Source: an uncultured Clostridia bacterium
GTDB lineage: Bacteria; Bacillota; Clostridia; Christensenellales; Borkfalkiaceae
Direction: 5' to 3'
Length of the DNA stretch: 51,837 bases
Assembly (NCBI GenBank): GCA_944367465.1
Contig: CALVWO010000003.1
Span: 1-51,837 of the forward strand
Part shown: positions 8,644-16,647 of the stretch, piece after piece
How positions within the stretch are numbered: the stretch's first letter is position 1
Layout of the letters: the number at the start of each line of letters is the position of its first letter
Notes under the pieces: model-generated
What the model saw: only the letters and a program-made list of their open reading frames with translations
Database searches by the model: none
What the model was told of the DNA's origin: nothing
Translations under genes and position numbers: made by a program

Positions 8644-10888
8644 CTTTCTCGTCCGCATCTTTCTTATCCGCGGGGGCGGATTTTTCCTGCTTGGGCGCAG
8701 GGATGCGGTATTTGCAGTCTTTGTTGGAACAGCGGATCGCCCCGCGCGCCGTTTTTACGAGCGCGCCGCCGCACTCGGGGCATTTTTCGCCGGTGGGCTC
8801 GTCCCAGCTGCGGAAATCGCATGCGGGGTAGCCGCTGCACCCGTAGTAGAACTTGCCCGTTTTGGTGCGCAGTTTTTTGGTGGGCTTGCCGCAGACCGGA
8901 CACTTGCCCTCGTACACGGCAGGCTGCGCGCTCTCGCCGTAGGGAAGCGTGGATTTGCAGGTCGGATAGTTGGGGCAGGCGAGGAATTTGCCGTACCGCC
9001 CGCTCTTGACCACCATCATGGCGCCGCACTTGGGGCAGGGCGTATCCGACGTCTCCAACCCGCCCTCGCTGATGATGTTGGAGCAGGCGGGATAATTGGA
9101 ACATGCGAGATAGGTGCCGTATTTTCCGTTCTTGCGCACCATGGGATGCCCGCACTTGGGGCACATCACGTCGGTCACTTCGTCGCCGTCCGTCTTGGCA
9201 AAACGCAGCTTTTCGGCGAAGGGCGGATAGAACGCCGCGATCACGGCGTGCCAGTCCTTGCCGCCGTCCTCGATCTCGTCGAGCTTGGACTCCATGTCCG
9301 CCGTGAAACCGACGTCCATGACGTCGGGGAAATATTTGACGAGGAGATCGGTGATGCGGTAGGCGACCTCGGTGGGCTTCATGTACTTGCCCTCTTTTTC
9401 GACGTACTTGCGCTTGTTGAGAACGGAGATGATTGTCGCATACGTCGAGGGACGCCCGATGCCCTTATCCTCCATCGCCTTGACGAGGGAAGCATCGGTA
9501 TAGCGCACGGGCGGCTTTGTGAACTTCTGCTCGGGCTTGACGGAGAGGCAGACGAGCGGATCGCCCTCCGCGAGCGGAGGCAGCAGCCCCTTCGTCTCCT
9601 CCTCTTCGCTGCCGGCGGGCTTGGATTCCTGCCAGACGGCGGTGAACCCCGCGAACTTCAGCGCCCTGCCGCTCGCTTTGAGCGAATAGTCGCCGTTCTC
9701 GATCTCGATCTGCATCGAATCGTACAGCGCCTCCGCCATCTGCGAGGCGATAAAGCGCTCATAGATGAGTTTGTATACGTTATAGTGCTTTTTATCGAGC
9801 AGTTTTTTTACGGACTCCGGCGTGCGCGTGAGGTCGATGGGTCTGATCGCCTCGTGCGCGTCCTGCGCGCCCTTCTTGGAGGCGTAGAAATTGGGTTTGG
9901 CGGGAAGATACTCCTTGCCGTAGTTCGCCTCGATATACTGCCTTGCCGCCGCCTGCGCATCCGACGAGACGCGCGTGGAGTCGGTACGGATATAGGTGAC
10001 AAAGGCGATGTGTCCGATCCCCTCCACGTCCATACCTTCGTAGAGGTGCTGCGCCATGAGCATGGTCTCGGGCGCGGTCATGCCGAGTTTGTTGGAGGCG
10101 TCCTGCTGGAGCGTGCTCGTGGTGAAGGGCGCGGGCGCGTGCGACTTTGCGACCGTCTTTTTGACGGAGGCGACCGCATACTTCCCCGCCGCGAGTGCGG
10201 CGAGCGCGGCGTCGGCCTGCTCCTTGTTGCCGATCTTGAGCTTTTTGCCCCTGTACTTTTCGAGCGCCGCCCTGAAGGGAGAGAACTTTCTCTCCTCGTC
10301 CTGCAATTCGACGCCGATCGTCCAGTACTCTTCGGGCTTGAACGCCTGGATCTCGCGCTCGCGTTCGACGACGAGCCTGAGCGCCACCGACTGCACGCGC
10401 CCCGCCGAGAGACCGTTTCCGATCTTATCGTTCAGAAGCGGCGAGAGCTTGTAGCCCACAAGGCGGTCGAGGACGCGGCGCGCCTGCTGGGCGTCGACGA
10501 GGTTATAGTCGATGGTGCGCGGGTGTTCGAGCGCCGCCTCCACGGCTTTGGGCGAGATCTCGTTGAATTCGATGCGGTTTTTGCCCGCCTTGTCCAGCCC
10601 CAGCACCGTCTGCAGATGCCAGGAAATGGCTTCGCCCTCGCGGTCTGGGTCGGTTGCGAGGTATACTTTTTCCGCGCGCGCGGATTCGTCGGCGAGGCGT
10701 TTGATGACCGCCTCCTTCCCGGGAGAATCGACATAGCGCGGCTCGTAATTATTGTCGATGGCAACGCCGAGTTGCTTCTGAGGCAGATCGCGGATGTGTC
10801 CGCCCGAGGCGTCCACATGATACTTGCCCTTTAAGTAGCGTGAGATCGTCTTTGCCTTGCTCGGCGACTCCACAATAATGAGATCCAT
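8636..10888 (-). CDS. topA: DNA topoisomerase I
   Basis: Type IA topoisomerase of 750 residues that relaxes negative supercoils. N-terminal Toprim domain (DLIIVESPSKAKTISRYL, DPDREGEAISWHL), the active-site tyrosine in TYIRTDSTRVS, and the domain II/III arch between. The C-terminus carries Cys4 zinc ribbons: CPKCGHPMV..CSNYPAC, CPKCGAMMV..CPNYPTC, CPVCGKPTK..CSGYPAC and CPECGGALV..CSNKDC, then an acidic/lysine tail. The fourth ribbon is the most divergent. It lies 42 bp downstream of dprA. Confidence 0.98.
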   Translation of the reverse strand: MDLIIVESPSKAKTISRYLKGKYHVDASGGHIRDLPQKQLGVAIDNNYEPRYVDSPGKEAVIKRLADESARAEKVYLATDPDREGEAISWHLQTVLGLDKAGKNRIEFNEISPKAVEAALEHPRTIDYNLVDAQQARRVLDRLVGYKLSPLLNDKIGNGLSAGRVQSVALRLVVEREREIQAFKPEEYWTIGVELQDEERKFSPFRAALEKYRGKKLKIGNKEQADAALAALAAGKYAVASVKKTVAKSHAPAPFTTSTLQQDASNKLGMTAPETMLMAQHLYEGMDVEGIGHIAFVTYIRTDSTRVSSDAQAAARQYIEANYGKEYLPAKPNFYASKKGAQDAHEAIRPIDLTRTPESVKKLLDKKHYNVYKLIYERFIASQMAEALYDSMQIEIENGDYSLKASGRALKFAGFTAVWQESKPAGSEEEETKGLLPPLAEGDPLVCLSVKPEQKFTKPPVRYTDASLVKAMEDKGIGRPSTYATIISVLNKRKYVEKEGKYMKPTEVAYRITDLLVKYFPDVMDVGFTADMESKLDEIEDGGKDWHAVIAAFYPPFAEKLRFAKTDGDEVTDVMCPKCGHPMVRKNGKYGTYLACSNYPACSNIISEGGLETSDTPCPKCGAMMVVKSGRYGKFLACPNYPTCKSTLPYGESAQPAVYEGKCPVCGKPTKKLRTKTGKFYYGCSGYPACDFRSWDEPTGEKCPECGGALVKTARGAIRCSNKDCKYRIPAPKQEKSAPADKKDADEKDD

Positions 10889-10930
10889 AAGACTCCTTTT
10901 TACGGACGCACGTCCGTTTTTCTGCTTATT

Positions 10931-12004
10931 TTACAGCGGGGCGTAGCGGTTGCCGCCCGATCTGACGGCGAGCCCCTTGAGTTCCAGCGAGGAAAGGTAT
11001 GCCTGTACCTCGCAGACGGACATGCCCGCACGCTCGGCGACGACCGCCGCATGCAGTTCCCCCGTCTCTCTGAGCACCGACAGAACGCGCGTTTCTCCGT
11101 CCGAGAGGACGGGCGCTCTGCGCGCCGGCGCCTGCATGCCGAACGCGGCGAAAATATCTTCCGCATCCGTGCAAAGATACGCGCCCTTTTTGATGAGTTC
11201 GTTGCACCCGACGCCCTGCGCCGCACCGACGTTGTGCGGGAGCGCGAACACTTCCCTGCCGTATTCGAGCGCGCAGTCCGCCGTGATGAGCGTACCGCTC
11301 TTTCTGCCGGCGGCGAGCACCAGAACGCCCTCCGAGAGCCCCGCCAGGAGGCGGTTCCTCGCGTGAAAGGAATACTTCTGCACGCCGGTTGCGGGCGGGT
11401 ATTCCGTCAGGAGCAGTCCCTTTTTTGCGACATCGCGCCTGAGCTGCGCGTGCGAGGCGGGATAGCAGACGTCCAGCCCGTTCGGCAGAACGCAGATGAG
11501 CTTTCCCGAAGGGAGCGCGCCCGCGATGGCGGCGCTGTCGCCGCCATCGGCAAACCCCGTGACGACGGCAAAGCGCTGCGTGAGCGCCTCGGAAATGCTC
11601 CTTCCCGTCTTTTCCGCCCACGGCGGAAGGACGCGGGAGCCGACGACGCAGAACTTCCGTTCCGCAAGCAGCGCCCTGTTTCCCGCCCCGTACAGAACGA
11701 GCGGCGGATCGTAGACGTGCCCGAGCGCCGCGGGATAGTCGGCGCTCGCCGCCGTAACGGCGAAATATCCCTTTTCCCGGAGCGCGGCGACCAGGTTTTC
11801 CGCCTCGCGCCCGCGGGACGAGCGGTCACCTTTATATAACCCGTTTTGGGGCGGATGTATCACCTGAGAACAAATTTTTTCGAAATCGGAAAAAATGCGC
11901 GCGGGATCGCCCGACGCCCGCAGCAGCGCGGCGCGCGTGCGGCTGTCGAATTCCGGACGGCTGCACAGCCATATAATCGCCTTTTCCGCGGCGGAATACT
12001 CCAT
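10931..12004 (-). CDS. dprA: DprA/Smf-family DNA-processing protein
   Basis: Single-strand-DNA-binding, RecA-loading protein family that acts in natural transformation. 357 residues: N-terminal SAM-like region, Rossmann domain from about residue 85 (KFCVVGSRVLPPWAEKTG), and a C-terminal winged helix (GELHAAVVAERAGMSVCEVQAYLSSLELKGL). Family signatures are present but divergent: the usual SGLARGID..AH reads TGFADGGDSAA, while LPNGLDVCYPASH, LLTEYPP and FHARNRLLAGLSEGVLVL are good. ATG at 12004 chosen because AAGGGGG precedes it; an ATG at 12082 would overlap a hairpin and lacks homology. It follows comM, which suggests a competence cluster. Confidence 0.9.
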   Translation of the reverse strand: MEYSAAEKAIIWLCSRPEFDSRTRAALLRASGDPARIFSDFEKICSQVIHPPQNGLYKGDRSSRGREAENLVAALREKGYFAVTAASADYPAALGHVYDPPLVLYGAGNRALLAERKFCVVGSRVLPPWAEKTGRSISEALTQRFAVVTGFADGGDSAAIAGALPSGKLICVLPNGLDVCYPASHAQLRRDVAKKGLLLTEYPPATGVQKYSFHARNRLLAGLSEGVLVLAAGRKSGTLITADCALEYGREVFALPHNVGAAQGVGCNELIKKGAYLCTDAEDIFAAFGMQAPARRAPVLSDGETRVLSVLRETGELHAAVVAERAGMSVCEVQAYLSSLELKGLAVRSGGNRYAPL

Positions 12005-12049
12005 GGCGCCCCCTTTTTTGCAGATTTTCCCGTATGAAGGAACCGCAGG

Positions 12050-12080
12050 GCTTTTTCCGCGCCTGTGCGCGGAAAAAAGC
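12050..12080. repeat. Degenerate solitary terminal hairpin (comM-dprA gap)
   Basis: GCTTTTTCCGCG (12050-12061), loop CCTGTG, CGCGGAAAAAAGC (12068-12080), then ATGAAC, matching the CGCGGAAAA-type stems and GTGAAC flank of the family, though the loop has drifted from TCAGTT. It stands 8 bp from the comM stop codon, the same relation to a stop as the other copies. Confidence 0.5.
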
Positions 12081-12088
12081 ATGAACGG

Positions 12089-13609
12089 TTACATTTTATC
12101 GTAAAGGCGGTAGGATACCGCCTCGAAGACGTGCGCGGGCAGGATCTCTTCGCTGGCGGCGAGATCGGCGATGGTGCGCGCGACCTTGACGATGCGGCTG
12201 CGCGCGCGGGCGGAGAGCTGCATGCGCTCGAACGCCTCGCGGAGGATCGCGTCGCTCTCCCTGCCGAGCGGACAGAACGCCTCGAGTTCGCGTTCGCCCA
12301 TTCCGGCGTTGACGGAGACGGCGCTCCCCTCGAACCGGCTGCGCTGAATGCGGCGCGCCATATCCACGCGCTCCTTGACGGCGGCGGAACTTTCGCTCGC
12401 CGCCGCGGACGCGAGATCGTCATACGCAACGTTATCCACTTCCACCTGAAGATCGATGCGGTCGAGGAGCGGGCCGGAGATCTTGCGGCGGTAACGCCTG
12501 ATCTCGGCGGGCGTACAGGTGCATACGCGGTCGGCAGACCCGTAATTGCCGCACGGGCAGGGATTCATGCTCGCGCAGAGCATGAACCGCGCCGGAAACG
12601 AGACGGTGCCGCTCGCCCGCGAAACGGTGATCCTGCCGTCCTCCAGGGGCTGACGGAGTGCCTCGAGCGCCGAACGGTGATATTCGGGGAGTTCGTCGAG
12701 AAAGAGCACGCCGCCGTGCGCGAGCGAGATCTCGCCCGGGCGCACCGCGCGGTTTCCCCCGCCGCACAGCGCGACGACCGTGGCGGTGTGATGCGGCGTG
12801 CGGAAGGGACGCTCCGTGACGATGCCCTCCTCCCCCAGCGTACCCGCGACGGAGTGGATCTTGGTGATCTCGAGCGCCTCCTCGAAGGTGAGATCGGGCA
12901 TGACGGTGGGCAGACAGCGCGCGAGCATCGTCTTGCCCGTGCCGGGCGGCCCCACGAGGAGCAGGTTGTGTCCGCCCGCGACTGCGATCTCGAGCGCGCG
13001 GCGCGCAACGGGCTGACCTTTGACGTATTTGAGATCGGCGCCGCCCTTTCTGGAGGGATGCGGAACGAACTTCTGCGCCGCGACGGGCGCGATGGGAGAA
13101 ATGCCCTTGAGATGGCGCACCACCTCGGAAAGCGTGGAAGCGGGGCATATCTCCGCCCCGCCCAGAAAACTTGCCTCCCGCGCGTTTTCCGCGGGAACGA
13201 TAAAGCGCGAAAAGCCGTGGCTCTTCGCCGAAATGAGGATGGGCAGCAGCCCCGCGATGGGACGGATCGCGCCGCTCAGCGCGAGCTCGCCCAGAAATAC
13301 GATCCCGTCGGTATCGGCGCCGACGAGCTGTTCGCTCGCCTTGAGCAGGCTGACGGCGACGGCGAGATCGAAGGAGGCGCCCTCTTTGCGGATATCCGCG
13401 GGCGCGAAATTGATGGTGATCTTATTCATGGGGAAGAGGAGCCCGCTGTTTTTGAGCGCGGAACGTACGCGCTCTTTGGACTCCTTCACCGCCGTATCGG
13501 GCAGTCCGACCATCTCATAGGCGGGAATGCCGCGGTTGACGTCCGTCTCCACTTCGACGGGAACGCCATCCAGCCCGTTCAGGGCATAGCAGACGACCTT
13601 CGAGACCAT
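12089..13609 (-). CDS. comM: YifB/ComM-family Mg-chelatase-like AAA+ ATPase
   Basis: 506 residues. N-terminal ChlI-like domain (VPVEVETDVNRGIPAYEMVGLPD, NSGLLFPMNKITINFAPADIRKEG), a central AAA+ module with Walker A GPPGTGKTMLAR and Walker B GGVLFLDELPEY, then MNPCPCGNYG and the C-terminal Mg-chelatase domain (SARARSRIVKVARTIADL). ComM is a branch-migration helicase in transformation of some bacteria; in Firmicutes the role is less defined. ATG at 13609 has GGGAGGGGGGAAG upstream; longer open frames are artefacts of high G+C. Located 17 bp after the membrane protein gene and just ahead of dprA. Confidence 0.95.
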   Translation of the reverse strand: MVSKVVCYALNGLDGVPVEVETDVNRGIPAYEMVGLPDTAVKESKERVRSALKNSGLLFPMNKITINFAPADIRKEGASFDLAVAVSLLKASEQLVGADTDGIVFLGELALSGAIRPIAGLLPILISAKSHGFSRFIVPAENAREASFLGGAEICPASTLSEVVRHLKGISPIAPVAAQKFVPHPSRKGGADLKYVKGQPVARRALEIAVAGGHNLLLVGPPGTGKTMLARCLPTVMPDLTFEEALEITKIHSVAGTLGEEGIVTERPFRTPHHTATVVALCGGGNRAVRPGEISLAHGGVLFLDELPEYHRSALEALRQPLEDGRITVSRASGTVSFPARFMLCASMNPCPCGNYGSADRVCTCTPAEIRRYRRKISGPLLDRIDLQVEVDNVAYDDLASAAASESSAAVKERVDMARRIQRSRFEGSAVSVNAGMGERELEAFCPLGRESDAILREAFERMQLSARARSRIVKVARTIADLAASEEILPAHVFEAVSYRLYDKM

Positions 13610-13626
13610 ACTTCCCCCCTCCCTTC

Positions 13627-15675
13627 TCAGCCGAACAGCCTTGTGATGAGCGCCGCGGGAAGCGGGAATCCGACGGAGAAGACGAAGTACAGCACGAACA
13701 TGGCGGCGAGCAGCCCGAACAGCACCCACGCCGTTACGCGCATCGCTTTGCCGAACCTGCCCGGCGCCTCCGTGAGCGTCCGCACGCCGCTCGCGGCGAG
13801 CGCGAACGCGAAGAAATAGACGAGGAGCACGAAGACGTAGGCATCCTTTGCGACGAGCGCCGCGATCACGCACAGGAACGCGCCCGCAAGCGGGATGGCG
13901 GTTTCGCGGACGATCCTGCGCTCCGCCTTCCCCCATTCCTTCGCCAGCATCACGCGCACGATGCCGCGCACGATCCAGAGGACGGCGAAGGCGAGCGCCA
14001 AAAGGCAGACGGGATTGACGAACGCGCCCCATACCGCCGAATACGCCGCGCCGTCCGCACGGGAAATGACGCGGAAGATGCTCCATGCGGAGCCGGAAGC
14101 GACGCCCGCGTTCACGCCGACGAATCCGCCCGCAAATACCTTCCACATGAGCGTGAAGATGTTGAGCGACGGCGCCGCGGGATTATCGTACAGTTTGACG
14201 TAAGCGAAATACGAGGGCAGGATGGCGAGGATGGCGAGGATGAACGCGCCGATGACGAGGCTCGCCGCGAACGACGCGACCGCCGCCGCGTTCTTGTAAC
14301 GGTACTCCGAGACGACCTCGGCAACCTTGCGCTTTGCGGGAGAGAGCTCTTCCGCCGCCTGCGCGTCCGCGGGGGCGGGCTGCTCGGGCTGAGCCTCCGC
14401 CTCCCCGATCGCCTTATCGAGATAGTACCTTCTTGCGCGGAACTGGCGCACCATGCCCAGAGCAAAGAGCACGGCGACCCCCGCCACGGGGATGACGAAC
14501 GCGCCGTGCACGCAGACCGCGCACGCGCCGAAGAGCCCCGAACCGATGAGGGGCAGACAGCCGACGAACCCCGTTTTCTGCATGCCGCGCGCATAGAAAC
14601 GGTGGCACAGATCGAGCGATGCGGCGAAGAAGAACACGCCGAGCATGAGGGGCGTGCCCAGCCCGCCCAGCGCGAGCGTGAACCCCGCGAGCGCGAACAG
14701 GATCGCAAAGATCATGCCCGCCTTTTCGCTCCCGGCGAACCGGCGCACGAAGGACGCGCCGAACAGCAGCGCGCCGAACGCGGCGAGCATGGAGAAAAAG
14801 CGCAGTCCGAAGGGGCTCATCCCGAAGATGAGCGTTCCGAGCGTGAGGATATCCGTCCCGAGCGCGCCGTAGACGCGCTCGCCCTCGTACACATTCCCTT
14901 CGCCGTAGGTGCTGCCGAGCCTGATCTCGGAGATCAGCGAGAGCACGGAGCGCTCCTCCGCCGAATAGCTGAAAAAGCGGAACCCGCTCACCGTGGGGAT
15001 GGAGTTCTGACGGTCGAGCAGAGCGCCGGCGGCGCCGACGGCGTCTTCGGAGCTCTCCCCCACGAGCGGCGTGGCGGAATATACGGCGGCGGGGATGACG
15101 CACAGGTTCCCCGTGCGCTCGCCGTCCGAATCGAGTTTTTCGCCGACAAAGACGATCTCGTTCACGAGCACGCCGCTGCCGCGCGCGGTGAGCTGCACAT
15201 AGCTGTAACTGCTCACGCTCCAGCCGTCCTCCGGAATGGGGAACGCAGCCCAGTTATAAAGCTGCGCCACAGCCGCATCCTCGTCCGTTCCGGAATCGGC
15301 GGTGAAATTTTCAAAGACGAGATCGGCGCGGCGGAGCGTGGAATTGAACGTCGTGCCGCCCGACCAGATGATGCGGAGCGAGGCGCTCTCGCCCGCTTCC
15401 TGATAGACCGCGCCCGCGTTGACGTACACCGCGACGACGCGCAGCCGCACGGACGTCGTCTCCCCGTCGACCTCTTCGGTGACGGACGTGGGGAGTTTGA
15501 ATACCACGGAGGGCTGCTCCGCGTCGCTCTCGCCCTTCGTCCTCAGTTCGTAGGCGCTGCCCGTGCCGCGGAAGGAGCCGAGGCAGGCGAGCCCCACGAC
15601 AAGAAAGATGAGCGCGACGATGAGCGTCACGCGGGTGAAAACGGAGTATTTTTTGCCTTTTGTTCTGTTGTTCAT
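13627..15675 (-). CDS. Multi-spanning membrane protein, GT-C/PMT-like glycosyltransferase (tentative)
   Basis: 682 residues. One N-terminal membrane anchor (about 15-35) is followed by a large extracytoplasmic beta-rich region (about 40-235; pieces such as YVQLTARGSGVLVNEIVFVG recall a discoidin-type sandwich), then many membrane helices. The block from about 265 (YEGERVYGALGTDILTLG, FSMLAAFGALLFGASFVRRF) resembles bacterial dolichyl-phosphate-mannose mannosyltransferase-like (GT39) proteins, but I do not see the acidic catalytic motif of the first loop, so activity is uncertain. A charged cytoplasmic linker (EAEAQPEQPAPADAQ) splits the membrane part. It is the first gene of the operon, with its own promoter. 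Confidence 0.6.
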   Translation of the reverse strand: MNNRTKGKKYSVFTRVTLIVALIFLVVGLACLGSFRGTGSAYELRTKGESDAEQPSVVFKLPTSVTEEVDGETTSVRLRVVAVYVNAGAVYQEAGESASLRIIWSGGTTFNSTLRRADLVFENFTADSGTDEDAAVAQLYNWAAFPIPEDGWSVSSYSYVQLTARGSGVLVNEIVFVGEKLDSDGERTGNLCVIPAAVYSATPLVGESSEDAVGAAGALLDRQNSIPTVSGFRFFSYSAEERSVLSLISEIRLGSTYGEGNVYEGERVYGALGTDILTLGTLIFGMSPFGLRFFSMLAAFGALLFGASFVRRFAGSEKAGMIFAILFALAGFTLALGGLGTPLMLGVFFFAASLDLCHRFYARGMQKTGFVGCLPLIGSGLFGACAVCVHGAFVIPVAGVAVLFALGMVRQFRARRYYLDKAIGEAEAQPEQPAPADAQAAEELSPAKRKVAEVVSEYRYKNAAAVASFAASLVIGAFILAILAILPSYFAYVKLYDNPAAPSLNIFTLMWKVFAGGFVGVNAGVASGSAWSIFRVISRADGAAYSAVWGAFVNPVCLLALAFAVLWIVRGIVRVMLAKEWGKAERRIVRETAIPLAGAFLCVIAALVAKDAYVFVLLVYFFAFALAASGVRTLTEAPGRFGKAMRVTAWVLFGLLAAMFVLYFVFSVGFPLPAALITRLFG

Positions 15676-15713
15676 GCCGGATCGTATTCCCTATTATTAT
15701 TGTGCCGTTCCCT

Positions 15714-15742
15714 ATTGTAACCGATAAACGGAAAATTGTAAA
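15714..15742 (-). promoter_or_regulatory. Sigma-A promoter of the membrane protein-comM-dprA-topA operon
   Basis: Minus strand TTTACA (15737-15742), 17 bp, TACAAT (15714-15719), about 40 bp from the start codon in an AT-rich stretch. Confidence 0.7.
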
Positions 15743-15830
15743 CGGTTTTTTGTTATTTTTGATAAAATTTTTCATACGGAGGCGATCCCGCGCGGGCAAA
15801 GGCGCGGACGCCCTGCCGCGCATACACGCA

Positions 15831-15865
15831 ATACGGGCGGGTCGGCTGAGCCGACCCGCCCGTAT
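15831..15865. terminator. Strong hairpin, probable terminator after the 50-residue gene
   Basis: A perfect 15-bp stem ATACGGGCGGGTCGG / CCGACCCGCCCGTAT around CTGAG. No long T-run follows, so termination is inferred from stem strength and position 25 bp beyond the small gene's stop. Confidence 0.5.
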
Positions 15866-15889
15866 ATGTTCCGCGCCGCGGCGGGAATA

Positions 15890-16042
15890 TTACCGCTCTT
15901 TTTCGGAGTCCTTCTCCTCGCGGTGTTCCTCGCCCGCCATCTCGGCGATCGCCTCGCGTTCGCGGCGGCGGCGTTCCTCTTCGCGCTCGTACGCGTCCCG
16001 GTCGACGCGGTCGGCGTTGTCCTGTTCCTTCTTCATACGCAT
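15890..16042 (-). CDS. Small highly charged protein, function unknown
   Basis: A 50-residue protein dominated by Glu, Arg, Lys and Asp (ADRVDRDAYEREEERRRREREAIAEMAGEEHREE), predicted to be a single charged helix or coiled coil. It is probably real: AAGGAAGGGGG precedes the ATG at 16042, and a near-perfect sigma-A promoter lies directly upstream. It stands between the CotF-like pair and the operon starting at 15675. No family recognised. Confidence 0.6.
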   Translation of the reverse strand: MRMKKEQDNADRVDRDAYEREEERRRREREAIAEMAGEEHREEKDSEKER

Positions 16043-16065
16043 GCCCCCTTCCTTATCATGACACC

Positions 16066-16094
16066 AGTATACCACGCCCGCGCGGCACTGTCAA
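16066..16094 (-). promoter_or_regulatory. Near-consensus sigma-A promoter of the small charged gene
   Basis: Minus strand TTGACA (16089-16094), 17 bp, TATACT (16066-16071). It gives a short leader of roughly 15-20 bases to the ATG at 16042. Confidence 0.8.
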
Positions 16095-16103
16095 GACCGC
16101 ATT

Positions 16104-16394
16104 TTATTCGGCGATCTGTTTTTTCACCTTGGAAAAGGTCTCCGTCTTCTGATCGATCATCATCTTCTCGGCGGGCATGACCTCGTAATATCCGCGCGCG
16201 AGCATCTGTTCGAACACCAGAAACTGCGTATCGGCATGCTCGCCGTAAAGTTTGAGGATCTTTTTGCGGAATCCCGCGCTGCTCCCCTCCGCGAGCGCCG
16301 TCGCGTAATAGTTCATGAGCAGCTTTTCCGCGTCGAGAAGATCCTGAAGAGCGTCTTTTTCGTTGAGCGACGTATCGCGTTTGCTCTGTTTCAT
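16104..16394 (-). CDS. CotF-family spore coat protein
   Basis: 96-residue helical protein matching the CotF coat family: NEKDALQDLLDAEKLLMNYYATALAE near the N-terminus, HADTQFLVFEQMLARGYYEVMPAEKMMIDQ near the C-terminus, the ferritin-like half-bundle of this group. The ATG at 16394 overlaps the stop of the preceding small coat gene by four bases (ATGA), so the two are translationally coupled. Family members are found in the spore coat of Firmicutes; localisation here is inferred. Confidence 0.8.
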   Translation of the reverse strand: MKQSKRDTSLNEKDALQDLLDAEKLLMNYYATALAEGSSAGFRKKILKLYGEHADTQFLVFEQMLARGYYEVMPAEKMMIDQKTETFSKVKKQIAE

Positions 16395-16585
16395 GCCTTG
16401 CCTCCCAGAATGGTGTAAAGCGCCGCGAAGCGCTCCGCGTGCGCCTTGGAGATGTTCGCCATCTCCCCTGCGAGCGCCGCGTCCATGAGCGTGTTCGAAT
16501 AGATCTTCGCCTTCTTGCACGCCATCTCCTCGCCGGTGAGCAGATGCGTGAGCACCTCCACGTCTTTTGCCGTAAGATTGTTCAT
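16391..16585 (-). CDS. Small CotF-like spore coat protein
   Basis: 64-residue helical protein (LTAKDVEVLTHLLTGEEMACKKAKIYSN, then HAERFAALYTILGG) that resembles short ferritin-like coat proteins usually paired with a CotF gene. Its AAAGGAGG ribosome binding site lies inside the descending arm of a terminator hairpin whose T-run abuts the ATG at 16585, an unusual arrangement. It overlaps the next coat gene by four bases. Confidence 0.75.
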   Translation of the reverse strand: MNNLTAKDVEVLTHLLTGEEMACKKAKIYSNTLMDAALAGEMANISKAHAERFAALYTILGGKA

Positions 16586-16626
16586 AAAAAACCTCCTTTA
16601 CGCAGATTGCGCAAAGGAGGTTTTTT
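16586..16626 (-). terminator. Terminator-like hairpin that also sequesters the coat gene's ribosome binding site
   Basis: A perfect 14-bp stem AAAAAACCTCCTTT (16586-16599) / AAAGGAGGTTTTTT (16613-16626). Read on the minus strand it follows nth by about 22 bp and ends in six T. The Shine-Dalgarno AAAGGAGG is the 3' arm, and the T-run separates it from the ATG. Confidence 0.8.
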
Positions 16627-16647
16627 CATACGCCGCAATACGGCGCG

